In this document: positions 45,062 to 58,500 of the stretch, one piece after another
How the letters are laid out: each line of letters starts with the position of its first letter
Numbering within the stretch: the first letter of the stretch is position 1
Assembly: GCA_964034945.1 (NCBI GenBank)
Contig: OZ035960.1
Coordinates: 114,177,324-114,241,323, forward strand
Length of the DNA stretch: 64,000 bases
Origin: Chrysopilus asiliformis
Taxonomy: Eukaryota; Arthropoda; Insecta; Diptera; Rhagionidae
Reading direction: 5' to 3'
The notes under the pieces: model-generated
What the model was told of the DNA's origin: nothing
The model's database searches: none
Seen by the model: only the letters and a program-made list of their open reading frames with translations
Made by a program: the position numbers and the translations under genes

Positions 45062-45747
45062 CGCCCGTTTGCGCGTCCTATTTTTAGAAAAAATGAAGTT
45101 GTTCTTACCATACTTAGTGCCGTTTGCACCACCAAAACTTAGCAACTTATCCACAACTTAAAAAATTTAAGTCGAAGAATTTCTACGGTTTAAGTAGGCT
45201 AACCACAACTTAATTTTTTAAGAATATAAGAATAATACGCGCAAACGGGCCTAAGTCCCAGAATTTCTACGGTTTAAGGCCCGTTTGCGCCGATTTTCGG
45301 GAGAAACGACTGAGGAGGGAAAAGTTGCCACCCAAAATCATGGCTTATCGACAATCTGCATACATGCAAAGCGTGTGAACCGGTTTGGGAAAAGTAGTAG
45401 GCAGAAATCATTTTCGTTCTGACCGTCAGCAGGTAAAGATCTTGGGAAGTATATGAGGAGCAGCAATTTCAATGGTTTGAGTCCACACACACACATGTAA
45501 ACTTGTGTAGCATATGCAAACAGGATTGGCTTATTTAAGCCACAAATGTAAGCACATTGGCTTATTAAGCCCAAAAGTTGCCGGCTTAAATAAGCCAAGT
45601 GTAATACCGGACTCAGGCCCGTTTGAAGAAACAAGTCATAGCGTCTTATGTTCAACTTAAATTATTTAAGACCCAGAATTTCTATGGTTTAAGTAGGCTA
45701 AGCACAACTTAAATTGTTATGACTTGTTTCAGCAAACGGGCCTTAGT
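45062..45747. repeat. Cluster of GGCCCGTTTGC inverted-repeat elements
   Basis: Ends occur at 45062 (GCCCGTTTGCGCG), 45238-45252 (GCGCAAACGGGCC), 45275 (AAGGCCCGTTTGCG), 45616 (AGGCCCGTTTG) and 45735-45746 (CAAACGGGCCTT). The segment 45616-45746 pairs as AGGCCCGTTTGAAGAAAC / GTTTCAGCAAACGGGCCT. TTTCTACGGTTTAAGTAGGC is duplicated between members. Confidence 0.7.
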
Positions 45748-45894
45748 CGCAATCATTAGTCTGAATTGTGCTTTAGAGCTTTAATTTTTATATAAAAAAA
45801 ATTATGTTAATTATTATTTTCAAAATCTATGTCATACACACAGCGGCGTATTTAGAAATGCCCCGTAAATGGGAGGGGGCGAGAGTTGGGTGCC

Positions 45895-46028
45895 TTCTCC
45901 ATAAAATACGTCACGCTAATTAAAGCTCTTTCGAACCCCTTTCCCCCTACACTGGACCACTTTTTCATGATTTTTTGTTTGCCGTGTAGTATTGCCGTCA
46001 AACTATCGCAGAACCCTCCCCCTTATAA
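45895..46028. repeat. CCATAAAATACGTCA MITE, truncated on the right
   Basis: The left tip and body match 11842-11975, but the right end is replaced by the 46029 MITE. Confidence 0.8.
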
Positions 46029-46152
46029 GACTGTATTTACATTAGGACTCACTTTGAGGCGGCACGTCTTTCGCTCCGGCCAAGTGAAGGTGAGGGACGC
46101 AGTGGGGAGGGAAACCAAAAAGAACAAACGAAGTTCCAAAAGAGCGAACGAT
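46029..46152. repeat. MITE fragment (GACTGTGTTTACATTAGG family), copy 3
   Basis: It begins ACTGTATTTACATTAGGACTC and continues GGCGGCACGTC and GAGGGACGCAGTGGGGAGGG; the second half is missing. It lies at or just past the predicted 3' end of ELP1. Confidence 0.8.
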
Positions 46153-46275
46153 TTGAAAAATTTTATTCACACTCCCTATATGTTTTGCTACAATTTAATA
46201 AAACACATTTACTTGAAAATCAATCTATATATTATAAAAAAATTTACACAAAAATTACATGCGGCACACAAAATC

Positions 46276-49200
46276 TTATTTTAAAATTTCATGCTCCCAA
46301 TCGATAAAACTTAGTTGTGGCTTAAACCTTTGATGTGGTTCTAAGGAAATAGAAAGGTTTTTTTAACAAAACACACAAACATTATAAAAAACTAAGTGAC
46401 ATACTTATCATTGCGTAATGCTGATCATTTTGTAATTGTGCATAATCAATATTCGGCCCGAATAGCATTTGTGATTGTGCTAACATTTCTGGTATCCAAA
46501 TTTCATCTAGAGAATCTTTTACGATGTTCAACAAAGCACCAAACGATTTCTGAATATCTCTGGCGTCCCGATCACAGAGAATTTCAATTAGGGCTTTATT
46601 ACTATCACGAATATGCTGTTGGCTTTTCATAAGTTTCTCAATTAGATTGTAAACGGCGTCAATGAGTGCAATATCCTCAAATGGGTTGCCCTCTTTCAAG
46701 CTAAGCAGTTTTCGTTCATGCTTTCTGCGGTTTTTACTCGATCGGAAGGTTTTTCTGAGAACAAAAACTCAATTAGAGATAAAATTGATGTTTTTTTAAA
46801 TAAAATATTTTACCCAGAACCAGAACCAGAACTTCTAGTATATTTTGATGAATTCATGCTGCTAGTATCAGACAAAAGATCAGATTCGTCCAAATGATCG
46901 CCCATTAAATCTTCTGTGTCCTTTGCTGTTGCCTTTATTTTACGAACCACCGCTAAACGATTTTTAAATTTAACAAATTGATCTTCGTCCTGTTTTATCG
47001 ACGTTTTCAAAAGTTCTGCATAATCTTTCAAGTGCTGTTTGATTTTTGCTTCTAGAAATTTCAAACAAAAAATAACTACGAAATCAAACATAAAACAATT
47101 TCATTATTTTACCAATTAAGGATTCGTCGTACAATTGAGCATCGAACAATGCATTTACATATAGTCGGCCTCTCAACAGTATATCGATAGCTAAAGAAAT
47201 ATTGTTGCAGTGATTTTTTACTAGATTCGCCGCTTCTTCGAATCTTCCCTTTTCTTGTAAAGCGGAAATCAAGGATCTGGAAATAAAAAAATCATAAAGT
47301 GTGTTGAAAACCTTTTGCTGAAATAAATAAATTTTTCTATGGACAACTCCATAAAATACTTCTGACTTTTAAGCGGGAGGAAGGGTCTGCAGTAGTGAGA
47401 CGGCGGTACTAAACCGAATACAATAAATCGCGAAAAACTGAAAAGGCGGAGAGCAGGCCCGAAAAAATGAAAATTTACGTCCCGTATTTTTTGGACATAT
47501 ACGTGACGTTCCTCCCCTTCCCCACGATTGCGCCGCAGTCGAATTTTTCTACCATATGAGGTGAAGCCCAGGTCGAAATTCCTTAAGAAATTTTGAAAAG
47601 AACAGGAAATAAGGTGGATAACGAAAAGCGTGTATTATTTTATATGCAGTGAAACCTCCATTAGTGGACATCTCTGATAGGCAAACAACACCCTTAAAAC
47701 GGACAATTAGAAGTTTTCAATGTAAAAATTTTCACCCAGAAATGTTTTAGCGTACAGAAAACTTTCTGAAAATAAATGCAAAAAAAAAAAGTTACTCACA
47801 ATGAAATATGTTCCATTTCCTCCTGTCGCCCATTGTATAATTGTCTTGTAAGATACAGACACCTCTGCCAATCTAAAATATGCTTTGCACTTGTTATTGC
47901 CTGCTGTAAGTCGCCGCCCCTCTGATACATAAAACTAGCGTCTTCATGTTTGCCCCGCGACCTCAAGTAATCTGCAAAAGCTATGCAAATTTTCTGGCAA
48001 GCTTCTGGATTCATTTCATATGCCATAATTCCAATTCTGTACATCTTGTGCTTGTCAATCAGTTCCATACATTCATCCAATTTCTCATTTCCACATTTTG
48101 CTATATGCCCAATCGCTTTTTCATATCGTTTTAAATGCTCATCGATTTTGAATTTTCTGTAGTTGTCTTCGAGTTCGTCCAGTTTTAGTAAAAACGGAAT
48201 GTACTCTTTTGGATCCTTTTGCGATTTCTGTGCGACGTAAACAACCAGCCCGAAATCGTACATGCCGAGCGCGATATCGTAGAGTTCATTGACATCTACC
48301 AAATATAATAAATATCTTAGTGCTTCTTCCGATAAACTATTCTCTGGTTCACTCTTCTTCAGTGACCAAATTATATCTAATGCTGATTCGATGTTGTCTT
48401 GTTTGCAGTATGTTGTAATTATTGGTAGGATATACGCATTAAAATCCTTAGATTTCATTTCCTGGCATAATTTCTCACAAACTGTATTCACTTTATCATC
48501 AATGGTGTATCCTTCTGGATAGTGGGAAACATCCTTTGAATAATTGCTCGCATGCAATGTTTTTGAAAAGTCCTCATTTTGTAAATCAGTTATAAACAAA
48601 TTCAACCAATTTGGATTCGAAATTTCCGTTAAAAAGTGATCCAAATTACTGAAAAACTTATTCGGATTGTGATCCACCAGGATATTAAGATTTATTCTTT
48701 GTTTACGGAGAATTTCCATCGCTTTGCGATACTCGAGGGCATCCAGAAGCTCCACGACAATACAAAGTGATAAAATTCGCGGATGAATCACTTCTAAGTT
48801 ACCGCGTGGCATTTGTAGGACGACCCTTGAATCCTTCGGAATAATCGTGACTATTTTTCCTCCGCGCTCCATTTGTCGTTTATCGACAATTTGATCATCG
48901 GTTAGTCGTACAAAGTGTAGACTCTCCAAATGCGTGAAAAGTGCATATTTTTCGGTGACTTGAAAAGATGTCACATCCGTGGCGATTTGAGTTTGATTAA
49001 GGTACAGATTTTGCCTGCTTTTGTGGAAGAAAATCTTATACGAATCATTAGAACCAATTCTTACAGCCTGCAAATTTTCACAAAATTCTGGCATTTCATA
49101 GAGCAGCTTAGGGTCTTCAAATTTATCATTTGAAACCTGAATTTCGTATACAATGCCGTTTGACAAATGTAAAACTACTCTATTATTATCTACTTCGGCA

Positions 49201-50820
49201 ATACCACCGACTTCTCCTTGTATCTCAGTTGAATCAGTGGTAAAAGCTTCCTCCTCCCTATCCAATTTAATCAAGTGTATAGAACTAGTCGCGTTGTGAT
49301 GTTGACAGCATAAAATCGTTGTGGAATTCAACCATAACCAGTGATTTAATGACAATGGCCAGTGTAGAAGATTTTCTGGGATTTTTATTTCTTTTTTTAA
49401 ATTCACTCCTCGTAAATACTTCCTAGTTTGCTGCTTTTCAAATTCCACTTCATACAAACACAACGAATTATTACAATCCACCGTAAATAAGGAATTTTCA
49501 TTGAATTCTTCGGTGCTATTCCTTATAAATCCGGTTCCGTTAATGTTGGATGATTTCTCCAATGTAAAGCCACACATTGGCGGTGGAATAATATTGTTAC
49601 GAAAGTCTGTTAACAAAAGCTTGCTGCCATCGATAACAGCAACCAGCGCTTGATTATCGGCAGAAAATCCAAAAGACCCTTTGATTTCAAAGTCCCATCT
49701 GAAAGTGTAGAAAAGTTTCAACATTTATAAAGAAATTTCACATAAAATATCTACACAAGAAAAAAGATTACCTGTAAACCAAATACTGTCCATTTTCCAA
49801 AAGTACATGCAAAGTTTTGCAGTCATTGATTCCAGAATCCCACACAAGATCGACAATTTTAGCCTTAAACTGCAGACATTGCTTCAAATACCAGTGATAA
49901 TTTCCCATGGTGAACAAATACAGACAGCTATTTTCACCCTTTTGTGACTCTACTGCCAAAATATCAGAATCACTGCTCCACGTAAGATTCCGAATTGGTT
50001 CCGACTGATAGTCGAAAGGCAAAACGACTTCCCTATGTCTAAGCCCATTCTTCTCAAACAACCCAATGGTGTATTTATTGGGTAAATTATGGGGAACTGC
50101 AATCCAAGTACCACAAGGCCTCCAGGCGATTGGTTTTTGCAATCCATTGAGCTTTTCCGAGGTAAACTGCAGTCTGCCTTCTCGATCGAATACTTTGAAC
50201 ATTCTACCATAGTTCCCCACATACGAAACTGTAAACAAAGCTCCATCGCCACGCCAGGAAACCCTTATACTCTGATCTAACTGGCTAATATCCTCCGCGA
50301 CAAAGTCTTCTTTCTTCTTAGCGGCTTGTTTCCCCTCTGACCCATGGAATTGTGTCTCCTTTTTGCCCCATCCAACAGTTATAAACTCCTGATCTCCAAA
50401 GAAAGTGTCATCCAACGATGACTCCAAAATTGGATCGTAATTGCAATTCATAACAACTACATTTTTTGCTTTTGTAACGAAAACCAAAACCTCTTGATCG
50501 GGGCTGCGGGACATCTTCAAGATTCCACCGTCACAATATGTGACTTCTTCCGACTCTCCACTCCTTACATTGTACACGACTACGTTTCCTTCTGATGTGG
50601 CGATACAAAGCTCATCACTTAAATAAATATAGTCGCAACCAACAATCTCGGAAGTCTCGTAAATCTCTCGGACGCTTTCATCTGCTAAATTCGCCTCAAA
50701 AACCTTCGTGGACGACGTGAAATATATCTTTCCATTGGTTATTTGATCACATATCAACGCTACAGCGTTTTCAACAGCAAAAGTCTTACTGACTGACCAT
50801 AATAACTTTAAATTTTTCAT
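46276..50820 (-). CDS. Elp1: Elongator complex protein 1 (ELP1/IKAP)
   Basis: Six exons: 50820-49772, 49698-47800, 47276-47113, 47051-46814, 46754-46405 and 46340-46276. Phases agree throughout and the product is 1254 residues (human ELP1 is 1332). ELP1 is the scaffold of Elongator, which modifies wobble uridines of tRNA. Marks: the N-terminal MKNLKLLWS start; FITVGWGKKETQFHGSEGKQA, almost identical to the human segment (residues ~150-168); TWSSDSDILAVES and TMGNYHWYLKQ in the propellers; a long helical-repeat region in exons 2-4; a Ser-rich segment with SKYTRSSGSGSG; and the basic stretch SSKNRRKHERK followed by SLKEGNPFEDIALIDA, which is the conserved tRNA-binding/basic region. The short last exon ends PQLSFIDWEHEILK. 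AATAAA on the minus strand lies at 46167-46162. The second intron (523 bp) carries a MITE copy at 47341-47525. Confidence 0.97.
47341..47525. repeat. CCATAAAATACGTCA-family MITE in an ELP1 intron
   Basis: ATGGACAACTCCATAAAATAC at the left and CCGTATTTTTTGGACATATACGTGACG at the right resemble the family's tips, with worn identity. Confidence 0.6.
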
Positions 50821-51792
50821 TTTTTGTTATTCAGTAAACAGCATAAACAAACCACGAACTTCAACCACATGGAATAGTGTCAACTATCTGCAATTACCAC
50901 CGCCAGATGTCGTTAATTTTGCGAATTTCTGAAACCTTCCACATAAAAAGTCATGCAACGATTCGAGTTTCATTCTAAGGACCGTGGAAAATCTGCTGGA
51001 GAAATTACTAAAATTTTAATTGTTATGTACAATTTTAGTCTATAAATTTACTTACGTTGGATGTTGGACCATTAAAAACATACGAAAAGCTACAATTGTC
51101 AAGGGCCAATGATGACATACACAACGTTTTTTTTTTAAATCCATTGGAATAAGGGGGGGGGGGAAAGGAGTGGTTCGATTGGATTTTATAGATAAGTTAT
51201 ATAAAATTATATTTAAAACAAATTTCCTGTATAAATTTTTCTATACGATGCACAGTTTTCGAGAAAACAGCAAAAAAAAAGTATTCCATTTGTATGGGGG
51301 GGGGGAGAGAGGAGAGCAGTGGTCCGATTTAATTTTGGTGTATGGATAAGTTATGTAAAATCTTATTCTAAACACATTTTATCTTTATATATTTTTCAAG
51401 ATGACTCACCGTTTTCGAGAAATAGCAAAAAAAAACTGTTTCGCAAGGGACATACTCGTTAAAAGACAGGGGTGATTTAAAAAAGATAAAATGTGATGCT
51501 TTCTTCAAGGTTTAAAAGACTTTGTCAGACTTTAAAAACGAAATAAATTTATTAATACTAGCATTTTAAATACAATTTGCATAAGAGTCTGATTAACAGG
51601 TTTGAACGAAACTCGTACTTTTAAGCATAATAAAAAATAGATTTAACTGGGAACTCGCAAATTTTATTTCTAATTTTTACAGAAAATGTTACAATATAAT
51701 GTAGTAAAAACCCTTGATTTTGCACAATACAAAAAACTTCAATTCAAAAGTGCGAAAATTTTAAAAATATATCAAATCTCAGATGATTGAGT
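50821..51792. other. Intergenic between ELP1 and the gustatory receptor
   Basis: Holds the uninterrupted dispersed repeat (51130-51450) and otherwise AT-rich sequence. No gene. Confidence 0.6.
51130..51450. repeat. Dispersed repeat, uninterrupted copy
   Basis: It matches 29578-29660 plus 29938-30070, with 'gtggtccgatttaattttgg' where the other copy carries a MITE. The G-run (51296-51305) lies within. Confidence 0.75.
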
Positions 51793-53886
51793 CTAACAAC
51801 TAGACGAAGAGCCTCCTGCAGATCGTGAATTACCAAAATTCTTTTGATCAGCGGGTAACATGGCATAAAATTGAATATATATCACAACGTAGGCGGTTAT
51901 AGCGCTTACCATCTAAGAATAAAATCATATCATATAAAAATTGTTAAAAAATATACATTTTTTCAGTTATTTCACCCCAGTTAGAAGGCTAAAGTCAATG
52001 CTGAAAAATTCCAGTGCAGTGAATTCAATTGGCTCACTGCATACTTCAAATTTTTCCAATATTTCAATTACCTGTAAAGAAAAGTGAAGTATTATTAAGT
52101 GGTGCAGTAAATTTCCATGAAAACGATAGATTTTAAGGAAATACTCTTGTTCCATAATACAAATATCGGCATTTTCGCGTTTACTTATGCCAGCAAATTA
52201 AATTTTTTTATTTTTGTAAAATCTTTACCTCACGTCCTGTGTTAGATGAAACTTTGACCCGTTGGAAAAGCGCATTCAGGTTTTTAGACTGTAATACAAA
52301 CAAAAATTAAGTTAAATTGTTTTAGAAATATAATTCTAAACAATTTAAAAAAAAAACAACAATTTTCAATAATTATAATTAAAATATTCCAAACATTTAG
52401 GGTGTTTTATATAGAGTTGAACCTTTACGGCGTATTTCAGAGTTCCGTTATTTAACGCCCTTACTGGTTCCGTTATTTAAAGCCCTTGCTAATATGATTA
52501 ACGGATTAACTAATTTTGTAAGGAAAAAACTGTTTCGGTTCGTGAACGTTTCGGTTTGTGAATGTTAGTCGGAAACGGATTTACTTCACCGAACCAACGT
52601 ACCCTTGCCGAAAATAAAAATTTGAGCAATCCGAACCCAATCATATATCTCAAGTTTTTAAATGTACCCGCCTGAATTTGTCTGGATTATAAATAAAATT
52701 TCTGACTAACGGACAATCCTAAAGGTTTTTCTAGAATTGACTGGAATTAACTCAAATACGTCGGCGAAATACAAAACCTTGATTTCGGAGGCACCTAAAA
52801 AAGGGGTTTAAAATGTTTCCAAAAAATGACCTTTAGTTTTTGATCGCTAAATATTAAACAAGGTCAACAAAGGAGGGCCTAAAGTGTATAATTACGACTA
52901 CTCCAATGAAATTGTAACAAAGTTTTCAAATGGCAATTTTTACTTCAAGATTAAATACTTATACTCACTTCATTTTTAAGAAACTGGCATAGTGATGTAA
53001 CAGAAAGAATAAATGCAACATTCACAAATATCAAATTGAACGAAATTGCCAAATTCGAAAAGGACTTGTGCGATGATCCCAAATCAAAGGCCACGTAGCA
53101 ATAAAAGATCTGTATTGCAGTGACAACAAACATCAGTGTAAACGAGGATAAGAAAAGTTTCCCAAAATATTTCTGCACGTAATTGCAATACTCTCCAATA
53201 TCCACAATTGTGTATAAAAGCTTCAAGATGGTATCCTCCACTTCACTTTGATAACCCGGATTTTTAATCATTTTCACCTTAGGTCCAAGATTTGCCAATA
53301 AAAGTTCCTTTAAATTCCTGGAGCAAACTTTATAAGTGTACAAAGCATACGCAAGGAGGAGCACAGAAAAAAGCAATGCCGTCATATTTATTCCTGTCGG
53401 TGTGGCCGCGAAAACCCAATACCAAAGCGGCATATTTGGATTCAAAAATCCAACGATCACCAATTCGGATGCGTACATGTAGATCAAGAATATCAGCCAA
53501 CCCATAACAGTTGCCGATGCAGAAAAACGCATTCTACTATAGTTTAGTTTGATTCCGGCATCAGAAATCCTTTTCTCAATTCGTCCCATCAAAAGGTGGA
53601 TGTTTTTTAGCAAGTAGACTCCGGTTATTGGACTCACAAGAGCAATTGTAAAAGTAATTCCATTTGCCAAAAACTGCAGACGATTTGAGATACCACTAAT
53701 CTTGCTTTGACCATCGGAGGTTAAGATGAAACTCAAGACGGTTCCACACCAGAATATTATAATGATAGTAACTACCACAGTTGTGTATGTCTTGCTCAAC
53801 GTTAACGTCTTCATATCGAGTGGAATCAAGCCGAACCACTTGAAAAACCACAAGGACAACTTGGCTGTTCGTGTTATTTCAGACAT
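51793..53886 (-). CDS. Insect gustatory receptor (7tm_7)
   Basis: Four exons: 53886-52969, 52288-52229, 52071-51976 and 51912-51793. The three junctions are all phase 0, and the product is 397 residues. Insect gustatory receptors are seven-helix ligand-gated channels with an inverted topology. The first exon encodes six hydrophobic helices. The small later exons encode the typical C-terminal end: SEPIEFTALEFFSIDFSLLTG and then TAYVVIYIQFY, the family's TYhhhhhQF motif with Ala in place of Thr. A row of short phase-0 C-terminal introns is usual for this family. About 23 residues follow the motif (MLPADQKNFGNSRSAGGSSSSC), a longer and more Ser-rich tail than most. Ligand and subfamily cannot be told from what I see. 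It starts at MSEITRTAK, the only in-frame Met before the first helix. Confidence 0.9.
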
Positions 53887-55539
53887 TCTTATCGCCTTTA
53901 AAACTTCCAGTCAACTGCTTCAAAAACTCCAATATCTTGGCACTTAATAGAAAACAATTCTGAGCCTATTTCGAAATTTTCGAGTAACATCTTTCTCTCC
54001 CCCCAAAGTTTCTTCAAAGTGCACAAGGCAATTTTCTCGATTTAGGTAAATGTAAGATTTCAATTATAGAAATGGATGAATTACTAATAATATTGTGAAA
54101 ATAGATGAAAAAAAAAATATTTTTACATTATAATAATTAGAGTTTCTTATATTGATTATCGATTTAATAAATGATTCAAAAGCGACCTTGACTCTGGATA
54201 CTTAACAAAAAAAAACGCTTTGTAACACAAAAACCTATCAAATTTATAAATTTTGTGTAAATCGTTTATTGAATTTTAATAAGGACGCACTTTAATTCTA
54301 TTTCAAGATGTTTTTCAATTCCGATAATGATAATCAATTAGTTTAAATAATTTTGAGTTTTTTTGAAAACAAATCGATATTAATTACTTGTGTTTTACAA
54401 AAATAAAAACCATGATTATTTTTTTTAAGTTTTTATTGTTAAAGCCTAGGGTAAATCCTGATTATCATATTGTTTTTATTTGGAACTAGCTTGCATACCC
54501 GACGTTGCCGGGTTAAGTTTTTTCAAAAAAAATATTTTTTTGATGGTCTATGTTGGAGCTAAACTTTAGGCCAATCGGCTCGGTAGTTTCCCCGCGAAAG
54601 GGTAACATAGCGCAAAAACTAAGTTTCGAAATCACTTTACCCCCTCCCCTTACTCCCCCCACCCATCGCACTACTTTTCCGTATGCCTATGTTGGAACCA
54701 GAACTACCACAGACACTCATGCAAAATTTCAAATCAATCGGTTCAGCCGTTTTTGCGTGAAAGAGGAACAGACAGACAGACAGACAGACACCAACTCATT
54801 TTTATATATTTAGTATGAGTATGATGATATGATGGAGAAATGGCATCTTGTCCCCTCTTTTTAGTAATGTCCCCTCTTTTTAGTAATGCAAAATTCGTTT
54901 TTATTTTTGAACCGTCGATACTCTGATTATCCATTGATTATCATAAATTTCACACATTTGAACTTTGGGGTAGCTTTGTTGAGTCTGGACCTAGAATAGA
55001 ATTCACAAATTTCTTCAATCTGCGAACAACTGAACTTTGGAACAACCTTCCATCTAATATTTTCCCTAAGGATTATCACCCGCAAAAATTTATAAATTCA
55101 CACCTTTTTGTAAACTTTGGCATTTCAGCTTTTCTATGCCTTGCTAAGAAGAACCATTTCCTAAAATAAAAAATTGCGTAAAAATTACTTGCAATGAAAT
55201 TTCTGCAGCCAACCATGCTTTAAAAATCCATTCAAAGTTTAAAAAACATCAACAACTTCCGTGATTCTCGCAAATATCCATTCCTGTAATGTAAATTTCC
55301 TTATTTCCTCGGGTTTTCTTAAGAATAAGTTTGCGTATTGCTAATCGCAATCGGCCACCTGCATTTGAAAATAAAGAAAACAATCAGTTTAATTGAAAAA
55401 TAAAGGATTCAAAGGCGGTAGGAATGTGTAATCAATAACTCTAATGCAGCATAGCAAACTTATTGATAAAACAATTTTTCTTTGAATAAATAAAACCCCA
55501 TTCTAATTTCAGTAAGTGAATAGAACTGCATCCGGAAAG
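53887..55539. other. Intergenic, one Helitron-like element
   Basis: AT-rich spacer with the Helitron-like copy at 54486-54824. A short duplication (TGTCCCCTCTTTTTAGTAATG) lies at 54850-54888. No gene. Confidence 0.6.
54486..54824 (-). mobile_element. Helitron-like non-autonomous element, copy 4
   Basis: Read on the minus strand it ends with the CCCGGCAACG-TCGGGT hairpin, then GCAAGCTAG|T. The 5' end is TCATACTCATACTAAATATA, slightly altered by a small duplication. Confidence 0.85.
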
Positions 55540-58500
55540 ATGTCGAGTGCAATGTATAACGGTCTCTGGCAAGAGACTCAGAAAAATCTTGAAACCCTTG
55601 CGATAACTGACTACGAAAGTCAAGCACAAGAACCGCAATTTGACAAAATCGATGCGCAACGGACAACATTTGAACTATATTTGCGATACATTTTGATTTC
55701 AAACAACTTGGAAGAGATCTATGATAAAATTTTGCAACCGCAGAAAAGAATTTTGGTTAGAAAATTGTTGGATGCGTCCTTGGGACGAGTAATTGAACTC
55801 AAATTCGATCTCGTGAACGTCGATATGATGGAGTTTAGTTACAATGATGAAATAATCGCTAAACTTAATCTAACGCCAATGGACACTGAACTCCGGATTC
55901 CACGGTATTTTAAACGTGAACGGCAAACAGAAATTGATGAACGCAAGAAATTGATGGATGAAGTCCTGATGAAACTGGGATGGCTAGAGGATGATATACC
56001 GAAGGAGGTGTTAACTGAAATGCAAGCCATCCGTGTTATACAAATCCATGAGAGAGCTCGGCAGGGGAGATTGAGGTATGGTTTAGGTTTGTGCACAACG
56101 CGATTCATATAGCGCCGTTTCGTGTGGCGCGATTTGTACTTGTGTCGATAATTGGCATAAAATGGCCGCAATTTCTCATATCAAAACTTTTAAGAATAAT
56201 TTTTATGATTTCAGAGCTCACTTCATGAAGGAAATTCGTTTATTAAAGGAGAAAAACAAACTCGATGCATCTAAAGAGCGAACTGATTCCGGCCTATTAG
56301 CTGCAATGAAAATTCAAAAAATGTGGAGAGGCCATACCGCACGTCGAAAAACAAGACGACGAAAAATGGAAGAAATGGTATTAATTGGAATGTTGCCACC
56401 ACCACCCGCTACGCAAAAGAAATCTGACGCAATTGAGAAGATGAATGCGGTATTTTTTTAATAACTTATTTTTTTTCTGATCAAAAACTGTGAATATCTG
56501 ATAAATTAATACAAAATATAGATTATAAAAGAACGATACGAAACCCAAGAAAAATATAAACAAGACTTCGAGGAGGCTCTTAAGGAAATTCAAGAAGGAA
56601 TTAAAAGTAAACAAGGCGCTATTATGATGGAAGACATTGCTGATGATATTCGAATTTGGATAAAAGATTACAAGGAAAAAACTGGCAAAATACCAGAACT
56701 ACCGAGCGAGGAAAATGGCGGCTCAAGACATATTTTCAGTAGACAAGGTACAGAAATCATACTAATATATAAAAATGAGTTGGTGTCTGTCTGTTCCTCT
56801 TTCACGCAAAAACGGCTGAACCGATTGACTTGAAATTTGGCATGAGTGTCTGTGGTAGTTCTCGCGAGTGGTAGGGGGAGTGGTTTCGAAACTTAGTTTT
56901 TGCGCTATGTTACTCTTTCGCGGGGAAACTACTGAACCGATTAACCTGAAATTTTGCATAGATGTTCGTCGGGGGTCCAGTCCCAACATATACCCATTAA
57001 AAAGTAGCCCGAGAGGTGGGGGGAGTAAGGGGAGGGGGTAAAGTAATCTCGAAACTTAGCTTTCCCTCTATGTTACTCTTTCGCGGAGAAACGCGTGGCC
57101 GGAGGCCGCGTATCATGTGGGGGGTTCGGGGCGCAGCCCCTAGTTATTCATAAAATACGTCACATGTATTTTCGTCTCTTCCCCCTTTGTCATGTCTGTA
57201 AAAAAATTCTGTGATATAAAACCGGTTGTAATTGCAGCTTTTTTTCAATTTTCCATTTAATTTTTTTTAGGAACAGAAAGTGAGCTAAGTAGATCGTCTG
57301 CAATTTCCTCGAAAGAGTCCCGTAAAACCAAGGATAAATCAAAATCACCGGCGAAAAGCGGAGATTTAAATATAGAAGATAATTTCGAAGGTGGATTTCG
57401 ACCAACCCAATCGTCATTTCTGCCTGATCTAAAATCTGGAATCGATGAGTATGTAATATAAATCGACATAATACACATTTTCAAACAAATTTTCGTAACA
57501 GATTTAATGACGTGTGGCGTGACAAGGACGAAACAGAAAATCCCAAACAAACGCACTACGAGGACTTGATTTACGCAGAGAAATACACAGAAGTTGAAAC
57601 AGAACTTCGAAAAATTGTCGACGATTTGATGAGGCATGAATTGGAGCTTTTGCAGGCAGCTCTGGATAAAGATCGGGCAGCGAAGGGTAAAAAGGCGAAA
57701 AAGAGTACCAAAAAGGCGCGACGAAGTGGCAAGAAGAGCAAGAAAAAGAAGGAAAAGGATCTCACACCGGATAGAACTACCGAATCATTGTTTGAGGAAT
57801 TAGTAACGAATGGAATAATTCGAAAATATCCTGAAACTCCACTGAAAAACTATTTAGGAGACAAAGCTTACGTGGCACGAAATGGTATCGACCCAGCCCC
57901 GGGTGATATAAAACAGTTGCTAGTAGAATATTGTATTCTACCATTGGGTTCTGAGGCTATCCGTAATTACTCTCCCTGCATTCGATCAATTTTGTTAACG
58001 GGACCGAAAGGTACTGGAAAAAAGGCTCTTCTGCATGCAATCTGCACCGAAGTTGGGGCAGTGCTATTCGACATAACACCAGCAAATATTGTCGGAAAAT
58101 ATCCAGGAAAATCAGGACTTATTATGTTAATGCATCTGATTATAAAAGTTTCACGATTACTGCAACCGTCTGTTATTTATATGGGCGACGCTGAACGACC
58201 ATTTATGAAGAAAATCCCAAAAACAGACCGATCTGATCCGAAGAGACTGAAAAAGGATTTACCAAAATTGGCTAAAAATATTGCTATTGAAGATCGAGTC
58301 ATCTTTATTGGAACATCGAACTTTCCTTGGGAGGCTGATCAAAAACTTTTACAGCAGACTTACAATCGATTTATTTATATTCCAAGACCGGATTATAGCG
58401 CACTTTCGTTTGCCTGGAAGGAATTAATTAAGTTTGTATTTTTTAACGTTATATGCTATAGTTTCAGTATCTATTTAGTATTTTCCTCAACCATTTGGTA

